From an uncultured Collinsella sp. (GTDB lineage: Bacteria > Actinomycetota > Coriobacteriia > Coriobacteriales > Coriobacteriaceae), in assembly GCA_958415525.1 (NCBI GenBank), contig CATYZE010000001.1:124001-188000 (forward strand): a stretch of 64,000 nucleotides of DNA, written 5' to 3'. Below are positions 7,626-18,377 of this stretch, piece after piece. Each line of letters opens with the position of its first letter. Position 1 is the first letter of the stretch. A program made the translations under genes and the position numbers. The notes under the pieces are model-generated. The model made no database searches. It was not told where the DNA came from and worked only from the letters and a program-made list of their open reading frames with translations.

Positions 7626-9710
7626 CTAGATGCAGAACCCAGGGATCACGCAGGTTCGCTTGTTTGGCTTTTCCGCAGGCGTTGCGTACGTAAAGACGTC
7701 GCCGTCGTGCCCCACGCGGTTCATATAGAGCGTGCCTTCGCTCTCCGATGTGTCGGGGCTCACCGTGCGCTCCCACCAACAGGTGTCCTTGCCCTTCCAC
7801 TGGCGGACCATCGTCTCGTTCGTGGAATACGGGCTCACCTTGAGCTCGCGGAAGAGCTGATACTCCTTGCCCTCGCCGTTGTAGATGTCTGCCAGGTAGT
7901 GATAGTCCTCGGCAAACGAATCGGGCGGTTGCGTACCGCACAGCTCGACCATGGCGGGCAGCCAAAGGGTTGCGGGCAACTCGCTCAGACACGATACACT
8001 GTTGGCGGCGCCAACGTTATTTGAGATCTTTTTGACGGATTTGATGAGTGCGCGCAACTCGTTGGGCAGCAGCTTAAGGCCGTCGCCGTTGAGCCATTCC
8101 CGCAGCTCGCAATCTGCCCAGCCGGCGCTCGGCGGTTCAGCCGCAGCGTTGCGCTCGGCAATACCCGCGTCGAACATAAACGTCAGCCCGGCCTTGCCCG
8201 TCCCGTCCAGAAGCTCATCGTGGCGGATGCCCACAAGCTGCGCGCCAACCTGCAGCCCGTTGGTGAGCGTGACACGCTTGGTACACGGATAGGGGATATG
8301 CCCATCGGCATCGAGCAGGTGATAGCGCTTGGCAATCTCGCGTGCCTCGCTACGGGTCTCGGTGGCCTTAATCTTGAGCGAAATCTCCTGCAGCTGATCC
8401 CAAGTGTAGTCGTCAAGCGAACCGCGGATGCCGTCCAGGTAGTCGGGGATGCCAAAGCCATGGGTCGCCGCCCCAATGACGCTGAGCCCCGCAACGGCTG
8501 CAACGACGCCACCGATAATAAAGCGGCGGCGGGTCATGGCATCGTGCCGGGCCTGCTCCAGGATCTCTCGCGCGCGCTCGCCGGCGACGTCGACCTTAAG
8601 GTGTGTACCGGAGTCGATATCAATTGCGGCCTCGTCTCCTGCGCCCTCGCGGTCCTCAGATTCTGCAGCGGGGAGGTATGCCGAGAGCGCCTCGAGCATC
8701 TGCTGCTCGGTGGGGCGATCGCCCTGTTCAACCGAGATGCCTTTCATGATGATCTGGACAAGCGCCTTGTCGCCCTCGCAGCGCGGCTCGAGCGGTGCCG
8801 GTTTGGTCTTGGTCTTTATGAGGTAGAACGAGCCGGTTGCCGCGGCACCCGTCGACTCGACATCGAACGGCTTGCGACCGCTGTAGAGCTGGTACAGAAT
8901 GCTCGAAAGCGCATAGACGTCGATCGCGGGCGAGCGGCGAAGGGCCGCGATGCCTTCGATATCCTGCGTGAGCATTTCGGGCGCGGCATATGCGGGTGTG
9001 GCAAAACGCCAAATGTCGGCACGTCGGGTGATTGTGTCGTCGCCGAGTGCCATGGTCGCGGAGCCCATGTCGATGAGGCAGGGGTCAAAGGAGCAATCGG
9101 CAATCTGCTGCTCGAGCGTTCGGCTGGTGGTGCGGAACATGATATTGGCAGGCGACAGGTCGCGATGGATGACCGGATTCACGAGGCCTTGGGTCATCAA
9201 GAGCGCGCGAAGCACGGCGTTTCCGACGGCGGCGACCATCTGGGTGGTCAGCCCGCCCGAGGCGTCGTGCGGAAGCAAGGGCAGCGCCTACTTGAGTGAG
9301 GTGCCCTCGACCCACTCCATGAGGATGAGCGGGTCGTCCTCGCACGATCCGTAGCCATAGACGCGCGGAAATCCGCGCAGGTGCGAGACGGTACACAGAT
9401 GACGATACTCCTCGAACAGCGCGGCGGTGTTGGCCAGGTGAGCGGCCGATTGCTCGGCGGAGCGGTCGGGGGCTTGGCCGGAAAGGACGGCGTTGTCCTT
9501 GAGTAGCTTGACGGCAAAGACCTCGCCGCTTGTGTTGGTCGCGCGCAGCACGTGCCCGATGTTGCCGTTGTCGCGGTGGGCCGTCTGGAGAATAAGCGTC
9601 ATAAATCGACGCTTGGCGTTGTCCTCGGCGCTGGGGTCGACCGCCACGGCGGTATCGAACGTGTCGAGACGGATGAGTTTGTCGCCATAGGCGCTATCGG
9701 TAGTATCCAT
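7626..9710 (-). pseudogene. Membrane Ser/Thr protein kinase with DUF6273-like sensor, split by an in-frame TAG
   Basis: One continuous frame of 694 codons, broken by a single TAG at 9288-9290 (codon 141). Before it lies the kinase N-lobe: glycine-poor loop near NGNIGHVLRA, Lys68 in FAVKLL, hinge LMEWVEG. After it comes the C-lobe with His182-Arg183-Asp184 (HRDLSPAN), Asp214 in the DFG position (LIDMGSA) and APE. Then a membrane helix at about 397-418 and an extracellular C-terminal domain matching DUF6273 (CELREWLNG, CWWERTV, final PGFCI). TAG differs from CAG (Gln) by one base, so a recent nonsense mutation or a base-call error is likely. The start at 9710 has AAAGGA ahead. The downstream part alone (7626-9278) lacks the ATP-binding lobe. 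The neighbouring FHA protein is its probable partner. Confidence 0.8.
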
Positions 9711-9742
9711 GGCGTTCCTTTGTCTAGCATGGGTTGCTGCGC

Positions 9743-9803
9743 GTATACGTGGGCAGTGTGGATATCGGTAAAGTACCATGATAGCCACACTGCCCACGTA
9801 TAC
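9743..9803. repeat. 19-bp perfect inverted repeat between FHA and kinase genes
   Basis: GTATACGTGGGCAGTGTGG (9743-9761) is exactly repeated in reverse complement at 9785-9803 with a 23-nt loop. It is a distinct sequence from the 57-nt units but of similar size. It lies in the leader of the kinase gene, after the FHA gene, so it could attenuate transcription or end the upstream message; no T-run follows on the minus strand. Confidence 0.85.
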
Positions 9804-9881
9804 CGCTGAGTATTGTCGTTTACGACGCAGAAGGTAGAAGACGAAAGACGGACGGCGACCGTCTTTCGATCGCCGTCCGCG

Positions 9882-10844
9882 CTAGTCCACAATGACAAGG
9901 AATGTCGTGTAGAGACCCAGATGGAGCCTGTCGCTGTTTTCGATTTCCACCGGGGGATAGACTTTGCCGGGCTCGCGTTGGTCGCGCGGCGGCTCGATTA
10001 CGATATCGCCGTCGCCCGCGCCCGATTCGAGCACTGTGCCGTTGGTCGACCCAAGGCCCTGGGCGTACCAGTGTCCGCCTTCGAGCCAAATGCGGAGATG
10101 CTCGCGCGATGCGTCAGCGCCTACATCGGTGATGCTGGGCGAGGTTTTGGGCAAGGACCCAATTACCGTGCCGCGCGGATCGCGTGTGAGGGGATGGATT
10201 TGCATGTCGGCGCAGTTGTCGGCATGGGTTCTGAGCAGACCGAGGTTGGGGGCGACAGTGCGCGGCTGCTCCAGGCTGCTCATAAAGCCACGTCCGACGG
10301 TAGTTTCGGTGGTGCCAAAGTGCCCGCCTGTCTTGCTGTCGCAAAAGCGCTCGACGGTGGCCACGCCCTGGATGGGGTCAGCGAGCGCCCCCGTTGCCAC
10401 AAAGAGCATAAGGTAAAGCGTACTCTTCTCGCGCACGGCATTGCCGTCAAAGTTGTCGATGTGATTGAGGGCATTTGCATATAGGCGGCTGTCCAGCTTG
10501 TAGCTGGCGAGAGCCGACATCATTTCGTTGGCGGCCGGGCCGCGATAGTGCTCGGCGATTGCCTGATAGGCGGACTCGCCGCCGCCGAGCTTGCTGCAGA
10601 TTGCCGCGGAAAGATTGAGCGTGGTGACGGCAAAGTCGCTGTAGATGGCGGGCGCGCACTGGTCAGGCTTGCGATGGACGATGTAACGGGTGAGATACGA
10701 GCGGTTGGAAGAGCATTTCTCGAGCAGGGTACTGCCGAGATAAGAGTTTCCATTGATGAGCATTCGGGCGATCTCGAGATGTCTAAGACCGCCGAACGAG
10801 CGAATATCGTTATAGAGGACCGAGCAAGGTGTCTCTGCTGCCAC
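9882..10844 (-). CDS. FHA-domain protein
   Basis: 320 residues. The last 100 or so residues form an FHA phosphothreonine-binding domain: a VIGSLPK start, the hallmark SREHLRIWLEGG, then GSTNGT and a closing DRLHLGLYTTFLVI. The N-terminal 220 residues are helical and not recognised. Known FHA proteins bind phosphothreonines made by membrane Ser/Thr kinases, and such a kinase gene follows 171 nt downstream on the same strand, so a signalling pair is likely. The start is a GTG at 10844, chosen because AAAGGAGG ends 5 nt ahead; the upstream TTG at 10874 would swallow that site. Confidence 0.8.
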   Translation of the reverse strand: MAAETPCSVLYNDIRSFGGLRHLEIARMLINGNSYLGSTLLEKCSSNRSYLTRYIVHRKPDQCAPAIYSDFAVTTLNLSAAICSKLGGGESAYQAIAEHYRGPAANEMMSALASYKLDSRLYANALNHIDNFDGNAVREKSTLYLMLFVATGALADPIQGVATVERFCDSKTGGHFGTTETTVGRGFMSSLEQPRTVAPNLGLLRTHADNCADMQIHPLTRDPRGTVIGSLPKTSPSITDVGADASREHLRIWLEGGHWYAQGLGSTNGTVLESGAGDGDIVIEPPRDQREPGKVYPPVEIENSDRLHLGLYTTFLVIVD

Positions 10845-11023
10845 GGATACCTCCTTTGATTGCTTCCTAGCCAATAAGGCGATAGGAATTAATGGCCCCC
10901 GGTGGGCGACGTATTAAATGGCTGCGCAATATGTAGCGTAACCAAAGCAACATTATAGGCCACATGTTCGAAATTGCAGGAAGACCGAGAGATTTGGTTT
11001 GGACTGGACGGAAATCCCTCTCT

Positions 11024-11161
11024 GTCTTGTTCTGTAACATTTGGGGCCGGTTTTGCTCCGCAGCCGTTACAGATTGAGACGTTTGTGAACCGTGTTGACC
11101 GTTTGTCTCGATCTGTAACACGTAGAGGAAGATTTGCCCTGTAGATGTTACAGATTGAGGC
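11024..11161. repeat. Array 4: two 57-nt inverted-repeat units
   Basis: Units at 11024-11080 and 11105-11161, starts 81 nt apart, spacer 24 nt. Arms carry small changes (GTCTTGTTCTGTAAC on the left of the first; GTTACAGATTGAGGC at the right end). The array lies in the 599-nt gap between the divergent FHA and helicase genes; apart from it I see no feature in that gap other than the helicase ribosome-binding site. Confidence 0.88.
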
Positions 11162-11443
11162 AATCGGCCGGGTCCACCTCGAGCCCGCCCCGTTCGCCTC
11201 GTCATCTGTGGTTTACGTGGGGGCATGCGAAGCACGGGTATACTAACCCGCGGCGAATCTGCTCCATCGCTTAGAGCTGCTGCGTCTGGACGGCGCGTGA
11301 TAGGGCTGCCAAAGCGATCGCCAGCGTGCTGAGCAACGTCCTCTCTGTGCGCGCCCGTTTTTGTATGTATTAGCGCACTACCAAGCACGCCCGCGCGGCC
11401 GCATGCCGTGCCCATTGCGCGTGCAGATAAGGAACAACAACAT

Positions 11444-13612
<2,169 letters not shown>

Positions 13613-13644
13613 GATGCGCATCGCGCGCTAGCGTGAGACAAGCT

Positions 13645-13680
13645 AAGGGCCCGAGCAAACAACGCTCGGGCCCTTTTGTT
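13645..13680 (+). terminator. Terminator after the DEAD-box helicase gene
   Basis: AAGGGCCCGAGC (13645-13656) pairs with GCTCGGGCCCTT (13664-13675), loop of 7 nt, followed by TTTTGTTT. Confidence 0.92.
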
Positions 13681-13783
13681 TGCCGTGTCCATCGCTAATT
13701 CAAACGTGATTTTCTCGGGAATGCATCTGGGGGATGCTGAGGACCTATTTTCCGCCATGCAGCAATGGGTCCTATGGGGTGCG

Positions 13784-14020
13784 CCGTGCATTTTATGGAG
13801 TATTCTGCAGTTCGAGTTGTCTGCATATGATTCGACGTCGCCAACGGTGGCCTTCGGATATCCCTAGCGAGCGTTCCGAGTCAGATTTCGCCGTTTTCCG
13901 GAGCAGGGGCGCGTCATTCTCGCCATGTCGGGACTTAGAACGATACGGCGCCCTACAGTTTTGCCCACCCGCGGCGGTGCTGGCGCGGTCACGTTGCAGA
14001 ATACTCCGTTTTTTGCACGG
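13784..14020. repeat. 237-bp element bounded by 26-bp inverted repeats
   Basis: CCGTGCA-n6-GGAGTATTCTGCA at 13784-13809 recurs in reverse complement at 13995-14020; the outer 7 and inner 13 bases match exactly and only the 6-nt middle differs. The enclosed 185 bp has no convincing gene. The rest of the 13681-14230 gap holds an AT-rich patch at 14059-14100 and a 12-bp palindrome TTGGTGCACCAA at 14136-14147, probably part of the control region of the following gene. Confidence 0.7.
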
Positions 14021-14135
14021 GCCAGGATGGGGTACCTCAGGAGAACACGGCGGTATCCCGTAAATATATACAATCTGTACCGTAATTTATACAAAACGAA
14101 GAGGCAGACAGCGTAGGGTGGGTGCATTGGGGTGC

Positions 14136-14147
14136 TTGGTGCACCAA
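14136..14147. promoter_or_regulatory. 12-bp palindrome upstream of the EFR1 gene (possible operator)
   Basis: TTGGTGCACCAA is a perfect dyad 84 nt ahead of the start codon. No regulator is adjacent, so operator function is only a guess. Confidence 0.3.
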
Positions 14148-14230
14148 AACGGGGATCCCATGCGCCGTATACTCTGTCTGAATGTGAAAACGGCTTGACG
14201 TGTTGCTTGGCGTAGGGGGAGGGTGCCTCG

Positions 14231-14992
14231 ATGAGCGTATTCGAAATTGTGTTTAGTCCGACGGGTGGAACGCGGAAGGTGTCTGGCCTTGTGGCCGGGG
14301 CACTGGACAAGAATACCGTTACCGTCGATCTGACCGATAGCGGGCTAGATTTCAGCGCTGTCTCGATGACTGAGGACGACGTGGCCGTAATCTCTGTGCC
14401 GGCGTATGCCGGTAGAATCCCGACTGTGGTGGCTGACCGGTTGGGCATGGTGCGCGGCAACGGGGCTCGGACTGTTTTGGTTTGTGTATACGGAAACCGC
14501 GCGTTTGAGGACACGCTCGTAGAGTTGGAGGACGTTGCGAAGCATGCGGGATTCCGGGTGATCGCGGCAGTTGCAGCCATTGCGGAACATTCCGTTGCGC
14601 GACAGTTTGCTGCTGGGCGACCGGATGCGCAGGATGCGGCGCAGCTCGCAGAGTTTGCGCAGCAAATTCAGCAAAAGCTGTTGGCTGAGGATGCGTCCGA
14701 GCCCTCTATTCCCGGCAATCGTCCTTATAAACAAGCTGGAAGTCACCGTATGGCACCCGAGGCAACAGAGGATTGCGTCTTCTGCGGTGCATGCGCCGCG
14801 GCGTGCCCCGTTTGTGCTATCGAAAAGGGCGACCCCAAGCGAACAGCTGGCGAGGCGTGCATCTCCTGCATGCGCTGCATCGCCGTATGTCCGCGAGGCG
14901 CTCGCAAGCTTGATCCCAACAAGCTATCCGCTGTTTCCCAGATGCTGAGCAAGGTTTGCGTCGTGCGGAAGGAATGCGAGCTCTTCATCTAA
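14231..14992 (+). CDS. EFR1-type flavodoxin-ferredoxin fusion
   Basis: 253 residues. The N-terminal 150 residues have a flavodoxin-like layout (FSPTGGTRKV for the FMN phosphate loop, SVPAYAGRIP, CVYGNRAFED). The C-terminus has two [4Fe-4S] ferredoxin motifs: one starting at Cys182 (CVFCGACAAACP) and one at Cys210 (CISCMRCIAVCP). This is the EFR1 architecture found in anaerobes, a soluble electron carrier or small oxidoreductase whose partner is unknown. GGAGGG precedes ATG 14231. It is alone on its transcript, between a long control region and the PTS leader. Confidence 0.85.
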   Translation: MSVFEIVFSPTGGTRKVSGLVAGALDKNTVTVDLTDSGLDFSAVSMTEDDVAVISVPAYAGRIPTVVADRLGMVRGNGARTVLVCVYGNRAFEDTLVELEDVAKHAGFRVIAAVAAIAEHSVARQFAAGRPDAQDAAQLAEFAQQIQQKLLAEDASEPSIPGNRPYKQAGSHRMAPEATEDCVFCGACAAACPVCAIEKGDPKRTAGEACISCMRCIAVCPRGARKLDPNKLSAVSQMLSKVCVVRKECELFI

Positions 14993-15160
14993 CGCATGCG
15001 AAATTGCTGCAAGGAGTGTCCCTGGGTACTGGCAGTAAAGGAACGTCCCTAAGTGTCGCTTAAATACCGTTTATCGAAGAATAAATACCGCTCACCGGTC
15101 ATAATGACTATTCTGGCTTTGCTGTTGCCTACAATAACACCCGTAAAAAGAAATGCGGAA

Positions 15161-15251
15161 GGTTACCGAGTCCCTCGGACGTGGGCCTAACCAAAGTCTT
15201 TGAACGGGTGTGTCTCTATGGACGCATTCGCTTGATTTTGGTTGGGCTATA
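15161..15251 (+). promoter_or_regulatory. RAT-like antiterminator overlapping a terminator, PTS operon leader
   Basis: GGTTACCGAG-tcc-CTCGG (from 15161) closes with TAACC at 15188-15192, a two-stem asymmetric fold like the ribonucleic antiterminator sites bound by LicT/BglG proteins. Its 3' part overlaps the left arm of a competing hairpin: GCCTAACCAAA (15185-15195) pairs with TTTGGTTGGGC (15237-15247, one G-U), followed by TATATTTAT. A BglG-family gene lies in the operon. The RAT primary sequence is not a close match to the bgl/lic consensus, so the call rests on the architecture. Confidence 0.55.
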
Positions 15252-15272
15252 TTTATGAAGGGACATGTCACC

Positions 15273-15785
15273 ATGGGTTTCTTTTCTCGCCTAATGGGTG
15301 GCTCGGACAAGCAGGCGACTGCGACTTCCGAGTTCGAAATCCTCGCTCCCGTTTCCGGCGAGCTTGTTCATCTAGAAAAAACCAATGACCCCGCTTTTAG
15401 CAGCCGTGCTGTGGGCGATGGCGTTGCCGTGGTTCCCAATGAGGGAACCGTGTGCGCTCCTGTCTCCGGTACTGTCGCCGCGCTGTTTCCGACTGAGCAC
15501 GCGCTTGGCATCATGTCCGACGACAGCTCTGCTCAGGTGATGCTGCATATCGGAATCGACACTGTTAAACTTGAGGGCAAGGGCTTCCATGCGCTTGTTG
15601 CCCAGGGTGACCATGTCGACGCAGGCCAGCCCCTCGTCGAGGTCGATTTCGACGTGGTTCGCGCTGCCGGCTTCGATCCCACGGTCTTCGTTATCGTGTG
15701 CGAGCGTTCGGAGAACTCGACCCTTCGTGAGCATGCTTCCGGCCCTGTTGCTGTTAAAGAGCCTGTCGTCTGGCTTTCCGAGTAA
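15273..15785 (+). CDS. crr: PTS glucose-type EIIA
   Basis: 170 residues, the length of an EIIA(Glc) domain. The phospho-accepting histidine is His92 in LHIGIDTV, and the partner histidine lies in PTEHALGI. It is soluble and takes phosphate from HPr, passing it to the EIIB domain of the EIIBC encoded downstream, which lacks its own EIIA. ATG 15273 was chosen for AAGGGA 9 nt upstream; an ATG at 15255 has no site. First gene of the alpha-glucoside operon, immediately after the RAT/terminator leader. Confidence 0.88.
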   Translation: MGFFSRLMGGSDKQATATSEFEILAPVSGELVHLEKTNDPAFSSRAVGDGVAVVPNEGTVCAPVSGTVAALFPTEHALGIMSDDSSAQVMLHIGIDTVKLEGKGFHALVAQGDHVDAGQPLVEVDFDVVRAAGFDPTVFVIVCERSENSTLREHASGPVAVKEPVVWLSE

Positions 15786-15803
15786 ATTCTTGTGGTGGGT
15801 ACC

Positions 15804-16658
15804 GTGGTTATCAAGCGAGTTTTTAACAACAACGTCGCAATGGTCACTTCGGACGATGGCTCCGAGCTCATCGTCATCGGTCGAGGCCTCTGCTTTGGCC
15901 GTCATGCCGGCGATGCCATCGACGAGGCGTCAGTCGAAAAGACCTACGCGTTGCAGGAGGGAACTTCTCAGGATTCGCGTACGATAGACCGCTTGGCACA
16001 TCTTTTGGAGTCCATCCCCACCGTCAACCTCGTGATTTCCGAGGATATCGTTCAGATGCTTCGTCGAGAGCTCAATGTCGACATCAACGATAAGATCCTC
16101 ATCGCTCTCGCAGACCATATCAGCCTTGCTTTGGAGCGCGAGCGCAAGGGCGTTCCCTGCGAGAACCCGCTGCTGCTCGAGATCCAGCAGTTCTATCGCA
16201 AGGAGTACGCGCTTGCGGGCCGTGCCCTTCAGATTATCAAGGACTACCTGGGTATCGAGATGAGCGAGGAGGAGCAGGGTTTCATTACCTTGCATATCGT
16301 CAACGCCACCATGCCGCAACGCTCTGATCGTCTGATCGTTTCGGTCCAGCTTGTTCGCGACGTGCTCGCGATTGTTTCCGAGCGCTATGCTACGACCCTC
16401 GACGACACCTCGCTGCCTTACGAACGCTTCGTTCGCCACCTGCAGTTTTTCGCACAGCGAGCGCTCGATCCTGCGGCCGGGCAAATCAGCGGCGACGCTC
16501 TGTTCCGAATCGATGAAACGGCGTATCCATGCGCATTCTCGTGCGCGGACGCCATAGCCGCCCACTTGTCGTCTACCTATAACGTTGTCGTTACCGATGC
16601 CGAGAAGAGTTATCTCGCATATCACATTGTTAACCTGCTTGGAGAACCTGGTCTCTAG
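15804..16658 (+). CDS. licT: BglG/LicT-family transcriptional antiterminator
   Basis: 284 residues, matching LicT length. An N-terminal CAT RNA-binding domain (IKRVFNNNVA start, about 55 residues) is followed by PRD1 and PRD2, each with the histidines that PTS enzymes phosphorylate (ADHISLALER and TLHIVNA; VRHLQFF and AYHIVNLL). Known role: in the presence of sugar it dimerises, binds a RAT RNA and prevents termination. A RAT-like leader occurs 600 nt upstream. The start is taken as GTG 15804 to match the family N-terminus (VVIKRVFNNN); GTG 15792 is an alternative. 18 nt after the EIIA stop. Confidence 0.9.
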   Translation: MVIKRVFNNNVAMVTSDDGSELIVIGRGLCFGRHAGDAIDEASVEKTYALQEGTSQDSRTIDRLAHLLESIPTVNLVISEDIVQMLRRELNVDINDKILIALADHISLALERERKGVPCENPLLLEIQQFYRKEYALAGRALQIIKDYLGIEMSEEEQGFITLHIVNATMPQRSDRLIVSVQLVRDVLAIVSERYATTLDDTSLPYERFVRHLQFFAQRALDPAAGQISGDALFRIDETAYPCAFSCADAIAAHLSSTYNVVVTDAEKSYLAYHIVNLLGEPGL

Positions 16659-16757
16659 GCATAACGTGCCCATACATCGATTGATATAAGGCAAGGCTCA
16701 CGGTCTTGTCCAGGGCACATCTGTCTTAATTTGCGGAAAAGGAAGGGGAGTACCGCT

Positions 16758-18374
16758 ATGACCGCAAAAAAGAAGTTCAATTTCAAAGCGCCGTTGGAGG
16801 TGTTCGCGAAGTCAATCGTCCAGCCGATGATGTATCTCTCGGTTGCCGGCATTCTGCTCATCGTGGGCATCATTCTAACCAACAAAACCATCTGTGCCAT
16901 GATTCCCGTGCTGGGCTCCGGTCCGTTCCAGCTTGTGGGCGCCGTTGTCTATCAGTCGCTGATGTTTATCATCAACAACCTCTCGATTCTGTTCTGCGTG
17001 GGCATCGCCGGCGCCATGGCAAAGAAGAACAAGGGCCATGCTTCGCTGATCGCCCTGATGTCGTTCTTCCTGTTCCTGCAGGCCAATAACATCGTGCTCA
17101 ACGCCACCGGCTCTCTTGCCGAGGCGAGCGGCATGCTCGGCCTTACCGGAACCGGCCAGAGCACCGTTATGGGCATTCAGGTGCTCGATACCGGCGTGTT
17201 TGGCGGCATCATCCTGGGCTGCATCACTGGTGCCGTGTTCAACAAGTACTCGAACAAGCAGTTCCCCATTGCTCTTTCGATGTTCTCGGGCGTTCGCTTC
17301 CCGTTCCTGATCATGATCATCATCTCCTGGATCATGGGCGCTGGCTTCTGCATCGTTTGGCCTCCGGTCCAGGGCGCCATCTCCTCCGTTGCCGGCATCA
17401 TTAAGGAGTCGGGCAACATCGGTCTGTTTATCTACGGCATGCTCAACAAGCTGCTCGTTCCCACCGGTCTGCACCACCTCATCTACACTCCGTTCCAGTT
17501 CTCCGATGTGGGTGGCACCCTGACGCTGGGCGATCAGGTTATCGCCGGCGCCTATCCCATCCGTGTCGCCGAGATGGCAATGACGGGCCAGCCCTTCTCC
17601 GATAGCACCTACTTCAACAGCTACACCTTCAACAACCTGTGGCCCTACATCGGTATCGGTCTCGCCTTTATCGTCACCGCTTACAAGGGGAACAAGGATA
17701 AGACCAAGGCCGTTATCATCCCGCTGATCATCACCGCCGTGCTCTCCTGTGTCACCGAGCCCATGGACTTCCTCTTTGTCTTTGCCGCTCCCGTGCTCTT
17801 TGTCGTTCACTCGATTCTTTCCGGTATCTTCCTGGTCCTGCTCAAGGTCCTCTCCGTGCCCGCTTCGACTGCAGGCGGCATCATCAACATCGTGGTTTCC
17901 AACCTGGTTCTTGGTGTCGATAAGACCAACTGGCCGGTTATGCTGGTGCTTGGAGTCGTCAACGCCGCGCTGTACTTCTTCCTCTTCACCTTCCTCATTA
18001 AGAAGCTCAACCTCCACACGCCTGGTCGCGAGGAAGAGTCCGAGCTTGCTGAGTCCGTTGCCGAGGGCGAGGCCGCCGCATCTGTCGCGGTGAAGCAGGG
18101 CGCTGTTGCCGCGGCTCCCGCAGAGGGCGTCGATGCGGGCATTGCCGACCTGGTTGCAGGTCTTGGTGGCAAGGACAACATCGAGGAGCTCGAGAACTGC
18201 TTTACGCGTCTTCGCGTGAACGTTAAGAACCCGGACCTCATCGATGAGAGCCTCATCAACCACGTGCCCAACAGCGGCATCAACCGCAACGGCAACAATA
18301 TCCAGATCATCTTTGGCATGAAGGTCGCCGAGATGCGCGACAAGGTCGAGAACGCAATTGAGAAGGAGCAGTAA
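16758..18374 (+). CDS. PTS alpha-glucoside-type EIIBC permease
   Basis: 538 residues. The N-terminal 420 residues are the multi-helix EIIC domain of the glucose/maltose class (GLHHLIYTPFQF region for substrate binding, TEPMDFLF). A linker rich in Ala/Glu leads to an EIIB domain with phosphorylated Cys481 in ELENCFTRLR. No EIIA is attached, fitting the separate EIIA gene. The neighbouring GH4 6-phospho-glucosidase indicates uptake of maltose or another alpha-glucoside as its 6-phosphate. GGAAGGGGAG precedes ATG 16758. Confidence 0.9.
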   Translation: MTAKKKFNFKAPLEVFAKSIVQPMMYLSVAGILLIVGIILTNKTICAMIPVLGSGPFQLVGAVVYQSLMFIINNLSILFCVGIAGAMAKKNKGHASLIALMSFFLFLQANNIVLNATGSLAEASGMLGLTGTGQSTVMGIQVLDTGVFGGIILGCITGAVFNKYSNKQFPIALSMFSGVRFPFLIMIIISWIMGAGFCIVWPPVQGAISSVAGIIKESGNIGLFIYGMLNKLLVPTGLHHLIYTPFQFSDVGGTLTLGDQVIAGAYPIRVAEMAMTGQPFSDSTYFNSYTFNNLWPYIGIGLAFIVTAYKGNKDKTKAVIIPLIITAVLSCVTEPMDFLFVFAAPVLFVVHSILSGIFLVLLKVLSVPASTAGGIINIVVSNLVLGVDKTNWPVMLVLGVVNAALYFFLFTFLIKKLNLHTPGREEESELAESVAEGEAAASVAVKQGAVAAAPAEGVDAGIADLVAGLGGKDNIEELENCFTRLRVNVKNPDLIDESLINHVPNSGINRNGNNIQIIFGMKVAEMRDKVENAIEKEQ

Positions 18375-18377
18375 ACA

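Noticed and set aside
9288..9290. Programmed amber read-through (for example pyrrolysine)
   Set aside because: No pyl genes or stem-loop signal seen in the window; a point mutation from CAG is simpler.
13864..14580. 238-residue minus-strand frame
   Set aside because: Overlaps the EFR1 gene and one end of the inverted-repeat element; no motif and no ribosome-binding site seen.
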